Shown here in pieces: positions 34,930-43,495 of a DNA stretch of 64,000 bases (within the stretch, counting starts at the first letter, position 1; each line of letters opens with the position of its first letter). Source of the DNA: Mycobacterium sp. JS623 (GTDB lineage Bacteria > Actinomycetota > Actinomycetes > Mycobacteriales > Mycobacteriaceae). The position numbers were made by a program, and so were the translations under genes. The DNA lies in the NCBI RefSeq assembly GCF_000328565.1, contig NC_019966.1:5518001-5582000 (forward strand). The letters run 5' to 3'. The notes beneath the pieces are model-generated. The model saw only the letters and a list, made by a program, of their open reading frames with translations. It did not search any database and was not told the DNA's origin.

Positions 34930-35915
34930 GTCAATTGCCACCGGCGCTGATCGAGACCCACCCGACGACCGAGTATCGGCTGACGCACCTGACGTGGCAT
35001 CCACACTGGCGCGCGGTGCTGGATCGGTTCGCGGCCACCGTCCCGGTACTGGGCCCCGTTCTGCTGGTCAGCTACGAACGGCCAGATGATGCCGAGGACG
35101 CCGACGACCTGACCGCACCGTGGCGCGAGCCGGCATGGAAGTGCCTGCATCTGTCCTCCGATGTGATCACCGATCCGGGGCTGCGACGTGAGATGGACCA
35201 GTTCGCGAACGCCTTCTACGAGTTCGAACTGCCGGACGACGACGCCGCAATCGTCACGGACATGCTCGTCGGCGCCGATCCGGACGCCTTCCAGCACCTG
35301 CTGGGGTGGATGCGCGGGGCCGTAGTTGAAATCACGGGGGAGCGGCTGTCAGCGCACGCCGTTCCAACGACGCATGCGGGCAATAAGGACGGCAGCGGCG
35401 GCCTGTTCCCGCCCCACGCGGACATGTGGCACACCGAACTGCTGTTCAACGTCTTCAACCGGGTCCTCCCCGGCAGCAACGGTGTGCCCCTGCTGTATCC
35501 GATCGACAGCGTCTGGGACATACTGGCCGACGCCGGCATGCCCCGGGCGCATGTAGACGACATGCGCTCCGAGCTCGCCAACGCCGCGGTGTGCGGGAAC
35601 TTCGAGGACTTCAACGGCCATATATACAACCCTGAGCATCCGTGGTGTGAGGCAGCGACCGCGGCGCTGCAGCAGGCCGCGTGGTGCCATCCGATGCGAC
35701 CAGGTGAGGGGTACTTCGTCAACGATCGGCGCTGGCTGCATGGCCGCACGCCGATCGCCGTGGACGCCACTGAGCACGACAGGGCGCACCGGCTCTACCG
35801 CTTGGGCTACAACAACCGACGTCTCATGGAGCGCGCAGCGTCGGAGGGGTTCGACTGGACCCTGGCCGGGACGCGCAAGGCCGGCTGCATGGATCAGCCG
35901 CAGGACTTCGCCTAG
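34926..35915 (+). CDS. putative Fe(II)/2-oxoglutarate-dependent oxygenase
   Basis: 329 residues from GTG 34926 (GTGA overlap with the MFS stop). It has the facial triad pattern: HAD (HxD) in FPPHADMWHTELLFN, a distal His in RRWLHGRTPI and an Arg in HRLYRLGYNN that would bind 2-oxoglutarate. The layout resembles clavaminate-synthase/TauD-like hydroxylases of amino acids. Inference only; the specific substrate is unknown. Pairing with an exporter suggests a small biosynthetic or resistance unit. Confidence 0.65.
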   Translation: MSQLPPALIETHPTTEYRLTHLTWHPHWRAVLDRFAATVPVLGPVLLVSYERPDDAEDADDLTAPWREPAWKCLHLSSDVITDPGLRREMDQFANAFYEFELPDDDAAIVTDMLVGADPDAFQHLLGWMRGAVVEITGERLSAHAVPTTHAGNKDGSGGLFPPHADMWHTELLFNVFNRVLPGSNGVPLLYPIDSVWDILADAGMPRAHVDDMRSELANAAVCGNFEDFNGHIYNPEHPWCEAATAALQQAAWCHPMRPGEGYFVNDRRWLHGRTPIAVDATEHDRAHRLYRLGYNNRRLMERAASEGFDWTLAGTRKAGCMDQPQDFA

Positions 35916-36666
35916 CGTTGCGCCTCGGGAGGCGGACAAGAACATGGTCGACGCGGTACCGGCGCGCGGCACTGGTTGCGCTCCATCACCCCCGCAAGCC
36001 GGTTCGTAAGACTTCGATCGAAACGCTCTCCGGTACGCACGGATTCGCTGGCGCAACCGATTGCATCATCGTGCTGTAGCGGAAGGGCAAAAGCAGCGGA
36101 GGCGTCTCGGCGGTAACCGCACGCGACTAGCCGGACGCCCATTATTGACGCAGCGACGGTTATCGCTGTTCATCTTCCGTGGGGTTCACAGTGATAATGC
36201 AGGGAAAACCCTGATTCGTCCGAGACGGCAAATCACTATCGTTTTATCGAGGAGTTCAGATACTTGTGCGGCGGGTTCCTAAGCCGTGCAACGTTCTTAG
36301 TAGATGAGGGGGTGAGGAGATGCCTTTCAAGAGGGGTTGATTTCAGTCAGGTGTTGAAGTGTGTCCCGGGTCGTCGATGGCGTCCCGGACATACTTGTTT
36401 GCGGAGTCAGCGCGGGGAGTCGAGGCGGATGCAGTTCGCGGCGGGGGGTCGCGAGCGGGTTCGATGAGCGACGGGACGTGCCGACTCTAACTGTCGAAAC
36501 GGCGGCGAGACACAACAATTCGCGGTTGAACGCCCATCCGCAGAGTCCTCACGCGAGGCCGGTCCGCAGGAGGTTCGCATCTGCCGCAAACAACCTTCGC
36601 GACCAACGCATTTACGCGTCGTGTTGCCCGACGATAGCGTCGGCGCAAACAACGCCTCACACGGTG
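35916..36666. other. intergenic region without a recognisable gene
   Basis: About 750 bases between the oxygenase and the kinase, convergently bounded. No frame shows a conserved protein. A TGAGGAG site before ATG 36320 opens only a six-codon frame. Several AT-rich stretches (36150-36260) are present. No stable hairpin with a U-tract was noticed. Confidence 0.4.
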
Positions 36667-37809
36667 TCAGTCACCCTTCTTGTGCCCACTTCCGTTGCCA
36701 CCGCGCTTCTTTGGAGGCGGTGGCTCCTCGACCTGAACCGGGGTGGTCGTCGGTGGCGGCGGTGGCACGAAGGACGGCGTGGACGCGGGCACAGACATGC
36801 TCGTGCTGGCCGGCTCTGGGGTCGACGGGGTCGAAGCCGAGTCGACGATAAACGCGATGGCGGCGATCAACACCGCGATCACGCCCGCGGCGACACCGAC
36901 GTACCACCGCGACCGTCGGTTATGCGGGGGCGCGACCACCATCGTCGTCGGGTCCGGCAGCGGAGCGGCGAGCACGCGGGTCGCCGGCCGCACGGGCGGT
37001 CCGGCCGGGCCTGACAACCCCGCCCGCATCTCGTCGGCGCTGGCGAACCGCCACCCCGGATCGCGCGCCATAGCGCGCTCGATCACCGCCACCAGCGCCG
37101 GGTCGGCATCCTGACGCAGCGCGGCCAATGGTGGCGGCACGCCTTCGGAGATGGCGCGGGCCAACTCGGCCAGGTTCTCCTGCGGGAATGCCCGCCGTCC
37201 CGTCAGTGCTTCATAGCCGACGGCGCCGACGGCATACAAGTCGTCAGCGATGGTGGCCGGCCTGCCCGCAATCCGGTCGGGGCTCAGATACGCCATCGTG
37301 CCGACGATCTGACCCGTCAACGTATGTGCGCTTGCCGCGCTCTTGGCGATGCCGAAGTCGGCCACCTTGGTGTGACCTGACGTCGAGAACAGGATGTTGG
37401 CCGGCTTGATATCGCGATGCAGGATGCCTGCGGCGTGCGCGGCCGACAGCGCTGAGAGCACCTCGTCGAGAATCGACCGCACCTGTGGCTGCGGCAGCGG
37501 CCCCTGGGCGATGACATCGGCCAATGTCTGCCCGGACAGTCGCTCCATCACGATGTACGGCATCCCGGCGTGCTCGCCGCTGTCGTGGACGGAAACGATG
37601 TGCGGATGATTGAGCGCCGCCGCGGCGCGCGCCTCCACCTCGAAGCGCATCCGGTTGTCGGGCTGCGTGGTGAACACCGGGTACAGCAGCTTGACCGCGA
37701 CCGGACGGTCGAGCCGGATATCCCAGCCGTCGCGGACCTCCGCCATGCCGCCGCGCCCGAGAACGCCCCGCAGTTCGTAACGGCCGCCAAGTACTTCTGG
37801 CGCCTGCAT
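36667..37809 (-). CDS. PknB-like transmembrane Ser/Thr protein kinase
   Basis: 380 residues. Kinase domain residues about 10-265: P-loop GRGGMAEV, VAVK lysine, HRDIKPANIL catalytic loop, DFG metal site and an activation segment with GTMAYLSPDR. One membrane segment (WYVGVAAGVIAVLIAAIAFI) is followed by an extracellular Ser/Thr/Pro tail ending KKRGGNGSGHKKGD; there is no PASTA domain. It would phosphorylate cytoplasmic targets in response to an outside cue. No cognate phosphatase gene is adjacent. Confidence 0.88.
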   Translation of the reverse strand: MQAPEVLGGRYELRGVLGRGGMAEVRDGWDIRLDRPVAVKLLYPVFTTQPDNRMRFEVEARAAAALNHPHIVSVHDSGEHAGMPYIVMERLSGQTLADVIAQGPLPQPQVRSILDEVLSALSAAHAAGILHRDIKPANILFSTSGHTKVADFGIAKSAASAHTLTGQIVGTMAYLSPDRIAGRPATIADDLYAVGAVGYEALTGRRAFPQENLAELARAISEGVPPPLAALRQDADPALVAVIERAMARDPGWRFASADEMRAGLSGPAGPPVRPATRVLAAPLPDPTTMVVAPPHNRRSRWYVGVAAGVIAVLIAAIAFIVDSASTPSTPEPASTSMSVPASTPSFVPPPPPTTTPVQVEEPPPPKKRGGNGSGHKKGD

Positions 37810-37849
37810 AGGTCAAAACTAGCCGGTCCACACCGGCGTCAAACCACCG

Positions 37850-38134
37850 CTAGGCGTCGCTGCGCGGTGCTGGAACCGCGATCGGGTCGGGCGTCGCGAT
37901 CATCTCGACCGCGTTCGCAAGACCCTCGGCGATGGTCTCGATGACATGCATGCCGAAGGTAAACGGTGTGGTCAGCACTGTCAGGGGCGAAGGCGGCGGG
38001 GCGTAAACTTCCGTCACGTTCGTCGCCGATGCGGTCGGGGGCGCAGACAGCCCGATGACCACGGCGGCGATCAAGGACATCGCCACGCAGCCAAGAGACC
38101 GGATCACACGCAACACAAGAGAATCGTGCCCCAT
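37850..38134 (-). CDS. small secreted protein
   Basis: 94 residues with a signal peptide (SLGCVAMSLIAAVVIGLSAP, cleavage near ASA). The mature part is short: TNVTEVYAPPPSPLTVLTTP, HVIETIAEGLANAVEMIATP. No family is recognised. It is upstream of the kinase on the same strand (40-base gap), so the two may be co-transcribed. Confidence 0.55.
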   Translation of the reverse strand: MGHDSLVLRVIRSLGCVAMSLIAAVVIGLSAPPTASATNVTEVYAPPPSPLTVLTTPFTFGMHVIETIAEGLANAVEMIATPDPIAVPAPRSDA

Positions 38135-38268
38135 AAATCGCGAAAGGCATAGCGAAAAACGCCGAACGTTACCGGGCTGGCACGGTCAGCACCGCCGTGG
38201 GTGTTGGGCCAGCAGCCCATTCCTTTTCGAAGGCGAAAAACGTCCGGCGAATCGTATGCCCAAAGTTG

Positions 38269-38618
38269 ATGCTCTACCAGCACGTTCACCGGTCGTTTTG
38301 TCGGCGGCACCCCGTGTTCACCGGCGCGGGACTGGTGTTGGCGCTCTGGTGGCTGCACAACGGCGACGCAGTTGCCGTCACTACGTGATGGGCTTGCTGA
38401 TCTTCGTGGCGCGACGCAGGCAGGCGCTGGCCGTGCGCGACGCGAGATTGCGGGCCCGCGCCGAACTCGAGCATCGGCTGAACCTCGCCGGTGATCCGCG
38501 CGGCAGCTACGGCCGCTACCCGCCCGTGCAGGCGGGCTGGTTCCCCGATCCGCAAAACGGTTTGCAGCTAAGGTATTTCGACGGCGCGCTGTGGACGGCC
38601 TACGCACGACCGCGCTAG
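38269..38618 (+). pseudogene. DUF2510 membrane protein split by a frameshift
   Basis: ATG 38269 gives a membrane start (RHPVFTGAGLVLALWWLHNG) that stops at TGA 38386-38388. The expected continuation (MGLLIFVARRRQALAVRDAR to the DUF2510 end QAGWFPDPQNGLQLRYFDGA) lies in another plus-strand frame from ATG 38388. The junction is TGATG. Either a one-base deletion has split one gene, or two coupled ORFs exist. Intact relatives, from memory, are single proteins, which favours a frameshift or sequencing error. Confidence 0.55.
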
Positions 38619-39652
38619 ACGTCAGGGCAGTAATGCATGCCGTTGTCGCGGTGACCGGCAGGCGGCAGATTGCGGGCCGGCGTATGCACCGATGGCGCGT
38701 CGGCAGGCAGGCGTCCGGTGGCACGATCCCAACCGGCACGGGCCCTCGGGTGATAGCGGCGTCGCCTCGGCAGCATCTTGAATGACAGGTTCACCAATCT
38801 GCCGAACAGCCAATGCAACCGCGCATCGCGCGCCGACCACGTATAGCCCATCAAGTCGCGAACCGCCGGATCGTAAAGGCCAACCGTCACCCAAACCACA
38901 AAAGGGCCAAGCACTTTCAGCTGCAGTCGCCACAGCCAGTCCGGAATCCAGTGCAGTGACGGGTGTTTAGGCATCGTCGACAGATCAAGCACCTCGCGTG
39001 CAGCGAAGTTATTCTCCAAGACGTTACGGCACATGTGATCCCAGTAGATCTGGAAGTCTTCCCACGTCTTGGGTACCGGCCGCATGCTCACCCCGTACAT
39101 GGAATACCAGGTGATGTGCTCGTCGAACAACCGACGCTTCTGCGCCTCGGTCAGGCCGTCGCCGAAGCGTTCCGCGGTCAGGATCGTGCCCATGAAGAAC
39201 GTCGAGTGCGCCCAGTAGAAGACGTCGGGATTCAGCGCGCTGTACCGACGGCCCTGATCGTCGACGCCCTTGATGCCGACGTGATAGTCACGCACCTCGG
39301 CGCCGGTCTGCGGAGCCCGATCACCGTCGAAGACCACACCCCCGATCGGGTACAACGAACGCAGTAGTCGCGGCATGCGCTCTGAGAAGAAAATCGAATG
39401 TCGCTCGACGGCGGCGCCCAGTTGGGGATGCATGTTCTGCATGGATCCCGCCCACGGCCCCTGCAGCAGACCGCGCCAGTCGCCGAACAACTGCCAGGTC
39501 AACGAGTCTGGGCCGAGCGGTGCCGGCACAGCGTCGTACCCACCCGCGGTAACGGGACAACCTGCTGCCGGCGAGGGGGCTCCGGTGGTTTCCGGGCACA
39601 CCTCAGACGTATCTTGAGTCACTGGTGAACTTCCGATCGAGTCAGATGGCAT
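38615..39652 (-). CDS. DUF2236/MpaB-family oxygenase
   Basis: 345 residues. It matches the latex-clearing-protein-like DUF2236 family, including GGVVFDGDRAPQTGAEVRDY, a DVFYWAHSTFFMGTIL segment with the putative heme-ligand His, and TWEDFQIYWDHMC. Members are b-type heme oxygenases or are uncharacterised. The locus corresponds to Rv0826 by position. It is divergent from a tetR gene (51-base gap), its likely regulator. Confidence 0.78.
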   Translation of the reverse strand: MPSDSIGSSPVTQDTSEVCPETTGAPSPAAGCPVTAGGYDAVPAPLGPDSLTWQLFGDWRGLLQGPWAGSMQNMHPQLGAAVERHSIFFSERMPRLLRSLYPIGGVVFDGDRAPQTGAEVRDYHVGIKGVDDQGRRYSALNPDVFYWAHSTFFMGTILTAERFGDGLTEAQKRRLFDEHITWYSMYGVSMRPVPKTWEDFQIYWDHMCRNVLENNFAAREVLDLSTMPKHPSLHWIPDWLWRLQLKVLGPFVVWVTVGLYDPAVRDLMGYTWSARDARLHWLFGRLVNLSFKMLPRRRRYHPRARAGWDRATGRLPADAPSVHTPARNLPPAGHRDNGMHYCPDV

Positions 39653-39703
39653 CCTCGCAGATTCTGACTACGGGCGTTGTCACCATAGAGCTTAGGGAGT
39701 GAT

Positions 39704-40288
39704 GTGCCTTCCAGTCAACGACGCGGCCGATGGTCGGGCGTTCCGCTGCAGGACCGCCAGGTCCTGCGCCGTGACGAACTGATCACCGCCGGAGTCGAGT
39801 TGTTGGGCGGCCCCGCAGGTCCGGCCCTGACCGTGCGGGCGGTCTGTCGCACCGCGGGGCTGACCGAGCGCTACTTCTACGAGAGCTTCGCCGACCGCGA
39901 CGAGTTCGTGCGCGCCGTCTACGACGACGTATGCACCAGGGCGATGTCCACGCTGATGACCGCCGAAACCCCGCGCGACGCCGTCGAACGCTTCGTCGCA
40001 TTGATGGTCGACGATCCGTCGCACGGCCGGGTCCTGCTGCTCGCGCCGGGCGTCGAACCCGTGCTCACCCGCTCGGGCGCCGAATGGATGCCGAACTTCA
40101 TCGATCTGCTGCAGCGCAAGCTGACCCGAATCACCGATCCAGCGGTGCAGGCGATGGTGGCCACCGGCCTGATCGGGGCGCTGACAGCGCTGTTCACCGC
40201 GTACTTGGATGGCCGCTTGGCGGCGACGCGCGAGCAGTTCATCGACTATTGCGTCGACATGCTCCTCAGTCGAGTTTCGAGCTACTAA
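39704..40288 (+). CDS. TetR family transcriptional regulator
   Basis: 194 residues from GTG 39704. The helix-turn-helix is at about residues 42-62 (LTVRAVCRTAGLTERYFYES), with the ERYFYESF variant of the recognition helix seen in several mycobacterial TetRs. It is divergent from the DUF2236 oxygenase, which it may repress, and convergent with the secreted-protein gene at 40293. Ligand unknown. Confidence 0.8.
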   Translation: MPSSQRRGRWSGVPLQDRQVLRRDELITAGVELLGGPAGPALTVRAVCRTAGLTERYFYESFADRDEFVRAVYDDVCTRAMSTLMTAETPRDAVERFVALMVDDPSHGRVLLLAPGVEPVLTRSGAEWMPNFIDLLQRKLTRITDPAVQAMVATGLIGALTALFTAYLDGRLAATREQFIDYCVDMLLSRVSSY

Positions 40289-40292
40289 CCGG

Positions 40293-40715
40293 CTACGCGC
40301 CGGGAGTGCTGACCTCTGCGAGCTGGGCTTCCTCTTGGGCGGCTGCCTGGTCGGCCGCAGCCTTGGCCTCCCGGCCCTCAGGGCTGGCGACCGAGGCGCC
40401 GGGGTGGGTCGCCGTCGCGTACCCGCCGTTGCAGTTCAAGTAGAACTGCACCTTGCTGTCGTAGTGTGCGCCGTCATTGGCAGAGACGAATGGTGCGGTC
40501 TGCGAACGGGTTACCAGGCACTCGTCCTGCGACAGCTTGTCGCCGACGCGGCCGGCGACGACCACCGTCTGGCCGGCGTCGCTGGCCGCCGATGACGCGT
40601 CAGCGTAGGTCTGCCCTGCATAATCGTCCGCCGCAGCCACACCCGTGCCGAACAGCGCCGTCAAGGCTGATGCGGCGACGGCCGAGCCGACGGACAGCAT
40701 TATAGACTTCTTCAC
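40293..40715 (-). CDS. secreted mycobacterial protein (GQTYADA family)
   Basis: 140 residues. Signal peptide (SVGSAVAASALTALFGTGVA, cleavage near AAA). The mature domain has GQTYADASSAASDAGQTVVV, GDKLSQDECLVTRSQTAPFV and VQFYLNCNGGYATATHPG with two Cys, then an Ala/Glu-rich helical tail. This is a recurrent family of small mycobacterial exported proteins of unknown function. A decayed relative is visible immediately upstream at 40907-40990. Confidence 0.65.
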   Translation of the reverse strand: MKKSIMLSVGSAVAASALTALFGTGVAAADDYAGQTYADASSAASDAGQTVVVAGRVGDKLSQDECLVTRSQTAPFVSANDGAHYDSKVQFYLNCNGGYATATHPGASVASPEGREAKAAADQAAAQEEAQLAEVSTPGA

Positions 40716-41076
40716 TGAGCCCGACCTCCGAATTATCGTAGAAATGCCTGGAAAAACCGATATTCGGGAGTCTATTGCGTGGCCCGCGTCGCCGCTACCG
40801 CGCGCCAGTATCAGCCCGCTTCCTGCGCAATCAACGCCTTACGGCCTTATGGGCTGGCGGCAGACAGCCCAGCCGAACACGCGGATGCGACCGCCGCGTT
40901 TACAGTTCAGCGCTGGATGGTGTTTCCGGCGTCGCTATAGGTCTGGCCCACGACATCCGGGTCCGCTGCCGCGGCGATGTGGCACTCCGAGCACACTCCA
41001 ACGAACAACTTGAATGTCACCGCGGGACACAGATATATTGAGTGCAACCAACAGGTACAGATAACTGGGAGGGGCC
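40716..41076. other. desA1 upstream region with a decayed secreted-protein fragment
   Basis: On the minus strand 40990-40907 reads AAADPDVVGQTYSDAGNTIQ then R and a stop, a relative of the GQTYADA domain encoded at 40293, so a tandem copy has decayed here. The plus-strand end (about 41030-41070) holds the desA1 promoter region, with an AT-rich GATATATTGA and the ribosome site GGGAGGGG. Confidence 0.45.
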
Positions 41077-42084
41077 ATGCCGCAAGGTCTGACAGATCTG
41101 CAGCTACTGCACGAGCTCGAGCCCGTCGTCGAGAACAACATCAACCGGCACCTGTCGATGCGCAAGGACTGGAATCCGCACGACTACATCCCGTGGTCGG
41201 ACGGCAAGAACTATTACGCCCTCGGCGGCAAGGACTGGGACCCCGAGGAGTCGAAGCTCTCCGAGGTCGCCCGGGTCGCGATGCTGACCAACCTCTTGAC
41301 CGAGGACAACCTGCCTGCCTATCACCGCGAGATCGCGATGAACTTTTCCATGGACGGCCCGTGGGGCTTCTGGGTCAACCGCTGGACCGCCGAGGAGAAC
41401 CGGCACGGCATCGCGCTTCGCGACTACCTCGTCGTCACCCGCTCCATTGATCCCGTCGAGCTCGAGATGCTGCGAATGGAGCAGGTAACCCGTGGCTTCT
41501 CGCCCGGCCAGAACCAGCAGCTGGAGGGCGACGCCGACCTGTTCGCCGAGAGCCTGTTCGACTCCGTCATCTACGTGACGTTCCAGGAGCTGGCGACGCG
41601 CGTCAGCCACCGCAACACGGGTAGGGCGTGCAACGACACCGTCGCCGACCAACTGCTGCAACGTGTTTCGGCCGACGAGAACCTGCACATGATCTTCTAC
41701 CGTGATGTGTCGGCTGCCGGGTTTGATATTGCCCCCAACCAAGCGATGCACTCCCTGCACAAGGTGCTGAGCAACTTCAAGATGCCCGGCTACACCATTC
41801 CTGACTTCCGCCGTAAGGCCGTCACCATCGCCTCGGGTGGCGTTTATGACCCGCGCATCCACCTTGACGACGTGGTGATGCCGGTGCTCAAGAAGTGGCG
41901 CATCTTCGAGCGCGAGGACTTCACCGGCGAGGCCGCGCGCCAGCGCGACGAGCTGGCCACCCTTGTCGAGGAGCTCGAGGAGGCCTGCGACAAGTTCGAG
42001 ATCGCCAAGCGGCGCCGTCTCGAGCGTCTGGCCCAGATGGCCGAAAAGAAGGCTGCAAAGGAGCTCGCCGCATCAGCGTCGTAA
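41077..42084 (+). CDS. desA1: acyl-[acyl-carrier-protein] desaturase DesA1
   Basis: 335 residues, the length of mycobacterial DesA1. The di-iron ligands are visible: EENRHG (about residues 107-112) and DENLHMIFY, with the family Glu in DLFAESLFDSV. It introduces a double bond into an ACP-bound acyl chain feeding mycolic acid synthesis. The ribosome site GGGAGGGG is strong. It is followed 20 bases later by a dus gene, as in M. tuberculosis (Rv0824c-Rv0823c). Confidence 0.92.
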   Translation: MPQGLTDLQLLHELEPVVENNINRHLSMRKDWNPHDYIPWSDGKNYYALGGKDWDPEESKLSEVARVAMLTNLLTEDNLPAYHREIAMNFSMDGPWGFWVNRWTAEENRHGIALRDYLVVTRSIDPVELEMLRMEQVTRGFSPGQNQQLEGDADLFAESLFDSVIYVTFQELATRVSHRNTGRACNDTVADQLLQRVSADENLHMIFYRDVSAAGFDIAPNQAMHSLHKVLSNFKMPGYTIPDFRRKAVTIASGGVYDPRIHLDDVVMPVLKKWRIFEREDFTGEAARQRDELATLVEELEEACDKFEIAKRRRLERLAQMAEKKAAKELAASAS

Positions 42085-42104
42085 TCGACTCACGGCCCGC
42101 CGTG

Positions 42105-43298
42105 ATGAGCCGCTTGCGCGAACAGGGAGCACCTCCCGCCCGAAGGGCAGGGGGACAGACGGCGCTGGGGATCGGGCCGATCGAGCTGCGGAGCCCCGTC
42201 GTACTGGCCCCGATGGCCGGTGTGACGAATGTCGCGTTCCGTACGCTCTGCCGCGAACTCGAGCTGGCCCGCGCCGGGACGGTCAGTGGGCTGTACGTGT
42301 GCGAGATGGTCACCGCTCGCGCTCTCGTCGAGCGCCACCCGGTCACCATGCACATGACGACGTTCGCGCCGGACGAGTCGCCCCGCTCGCTGCAGCTCTA
42401 CACCGTCGACCCGGATAACACGTTCGCGGCGGCGAAAATGATCGCTGACGAGGGCCTAGCCGACCACATCGACATGAACTTCGGTTGCCCGGTGCCCAAG
42501 GTCACCCGACGCGGGGGCGGCGCGGCGCTGCCGTTCAAGCGGCGGCTGTTCGGACAGATCGTCGCGGCGGCCGTGCGCGCGACAGAGGGCACCGATATCC
42601 CGGTGACCGTCAAATTCCGCATCGGCATCGACGACGCCCACCACACCCACCGTGACGCGGGCCGGATCGCCGCCGAGGAGGGCGCGGCCGCCGTGGCGCT
42701 ACATGCCCGCACCGCGGCGCAGCGCTACTCGGGAAGCGCCGACTGGGAGCAGATTGCGGCATTGAAACAGCACGTCACAGGCATTCCTGTGCTGGGCAAC
42801 GGCGACATCTTCGACGCCGAGGATGCGCTGGCAATGATGGCGGCGACCGGGTGTGACGGAGTTGTCATCGGCCGCGGCTGCCTTGGTAGGCCGTGGTTGT
42901 TCGCCGAGCTCTCGGCGGCGTTCACCGGGACGACACCGGCCACACCGCCCAGCCTCGGGGAGGTCGCGGCCATCATGCGTCGGCACGGCCGGCTGCTCGC
43001 CGAGCATTTCGGTGAAGACAAAGGCATGCGCGATATGCGCAAGCACATCGCGTGGTACCTGCACGGATTCCCCGCCGGGGCCGATCTGCGGCGGGCATTG
43101 GCCCTGGTCAAGACGCTTTCAGAGCTTGACGCGCTGCTGGATCAGCTCGACCCGCAGGTGCCGTTCCCGCTGGCTGCGACCGGCCCGCGCGGACGACAAG
43201 GGTCTGCGGCGTCGGTGGCACTGCCCGAAGGCTGGCTGACCGATCCTGACGACTGCACGGTGCCCGCGAGGGCAGACGTCATGCACTCCGGAGGCTAA
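42105..43298 (+). CDS. dus: tRNA-dihydrouridine synthase
   Basis: 397 residues from ATG 42105 (GTG 42102 possible). The FMN TIM-barrel signature is clear: LAPMAGVTNVAFRTLCRELE, DMNFGCPVPKVTRRGGGAAL with the catalytic Cys, VKFRIGIDD, ALHARTAAQRYSG and NGDIFDAEDAL. It reduces uridines in the tRNA D loop using NADPH. It is probably co-transcribed with desA1. It corresponds to Rv0823c by position. Confidence 0.9.
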   Translation: MSRLREQGAPPARRAGGQTALGIGPIELRSPVVLAPMAGVTNVAFRTLCRELELARAGTVSGLYVCEMVTARALVERHPVTMHMTTFAPDESPRSLQLYTVDPDNTFAAAKMIADEGLADHIDMNFGCPVPKVTRRGGGAALPFKRRLFGQIVAAAVRATEGTDIPVTVKFRIGIDDAHHTHRDAGRIAAEEGAAAVALHARTAAQRYSGSADWEQIAALKQHVTGIPVLGNGDIFDAEDALAMMAATGCDGVVIGRGCLGRPWLFAELSAAFTGTTPATPPSLGEVAAIMRRHGRLLAEHFGEDKGMRDMRKHIAWYLHGFPAGADLRRALALVKTLSELDALLDQLDPQVPFPLAATGPRGRQGSAASVALPEGWLTDPDDCTVPARADVMHSGG

Positions 43299-43495
43299 AC
43301 CGAGACGTTCTCGGTACCTTCGGTGGACTGGCCGTCTCTCAGGATGTCTCAGTACGATAAGGCTCTTGTCGTATCCGGCTCCAACGGCGGAGCCCGCAGA
43401 GTGCCGTTCAGCAAGCTAGAAGGCACGCGCAACACTGCATACGCCCATGCGCACCGGCGCGCACGATGGTCCAGAAGTCGGAGGCCACCAGAAAC

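Noticed and set aside
33693..35297. 534-codon open frame on the minus strand opposite the MFS and oxygenase genes
   Set aside because: It is the antisense shadow of high-GC coding sequence; its translation is low-complexity Ala/Ser/Arg/Pro with no domain, while the plus strand encodes a clear transporter and oxygenase.
35916..36666. Possible missing gene or small RNA in the 750-bp gap before the kinase
   Set aside because: No codon-biased frame, conserved protein motif or clear promoter-terminator pair could be identified by reading; left as unassigned.
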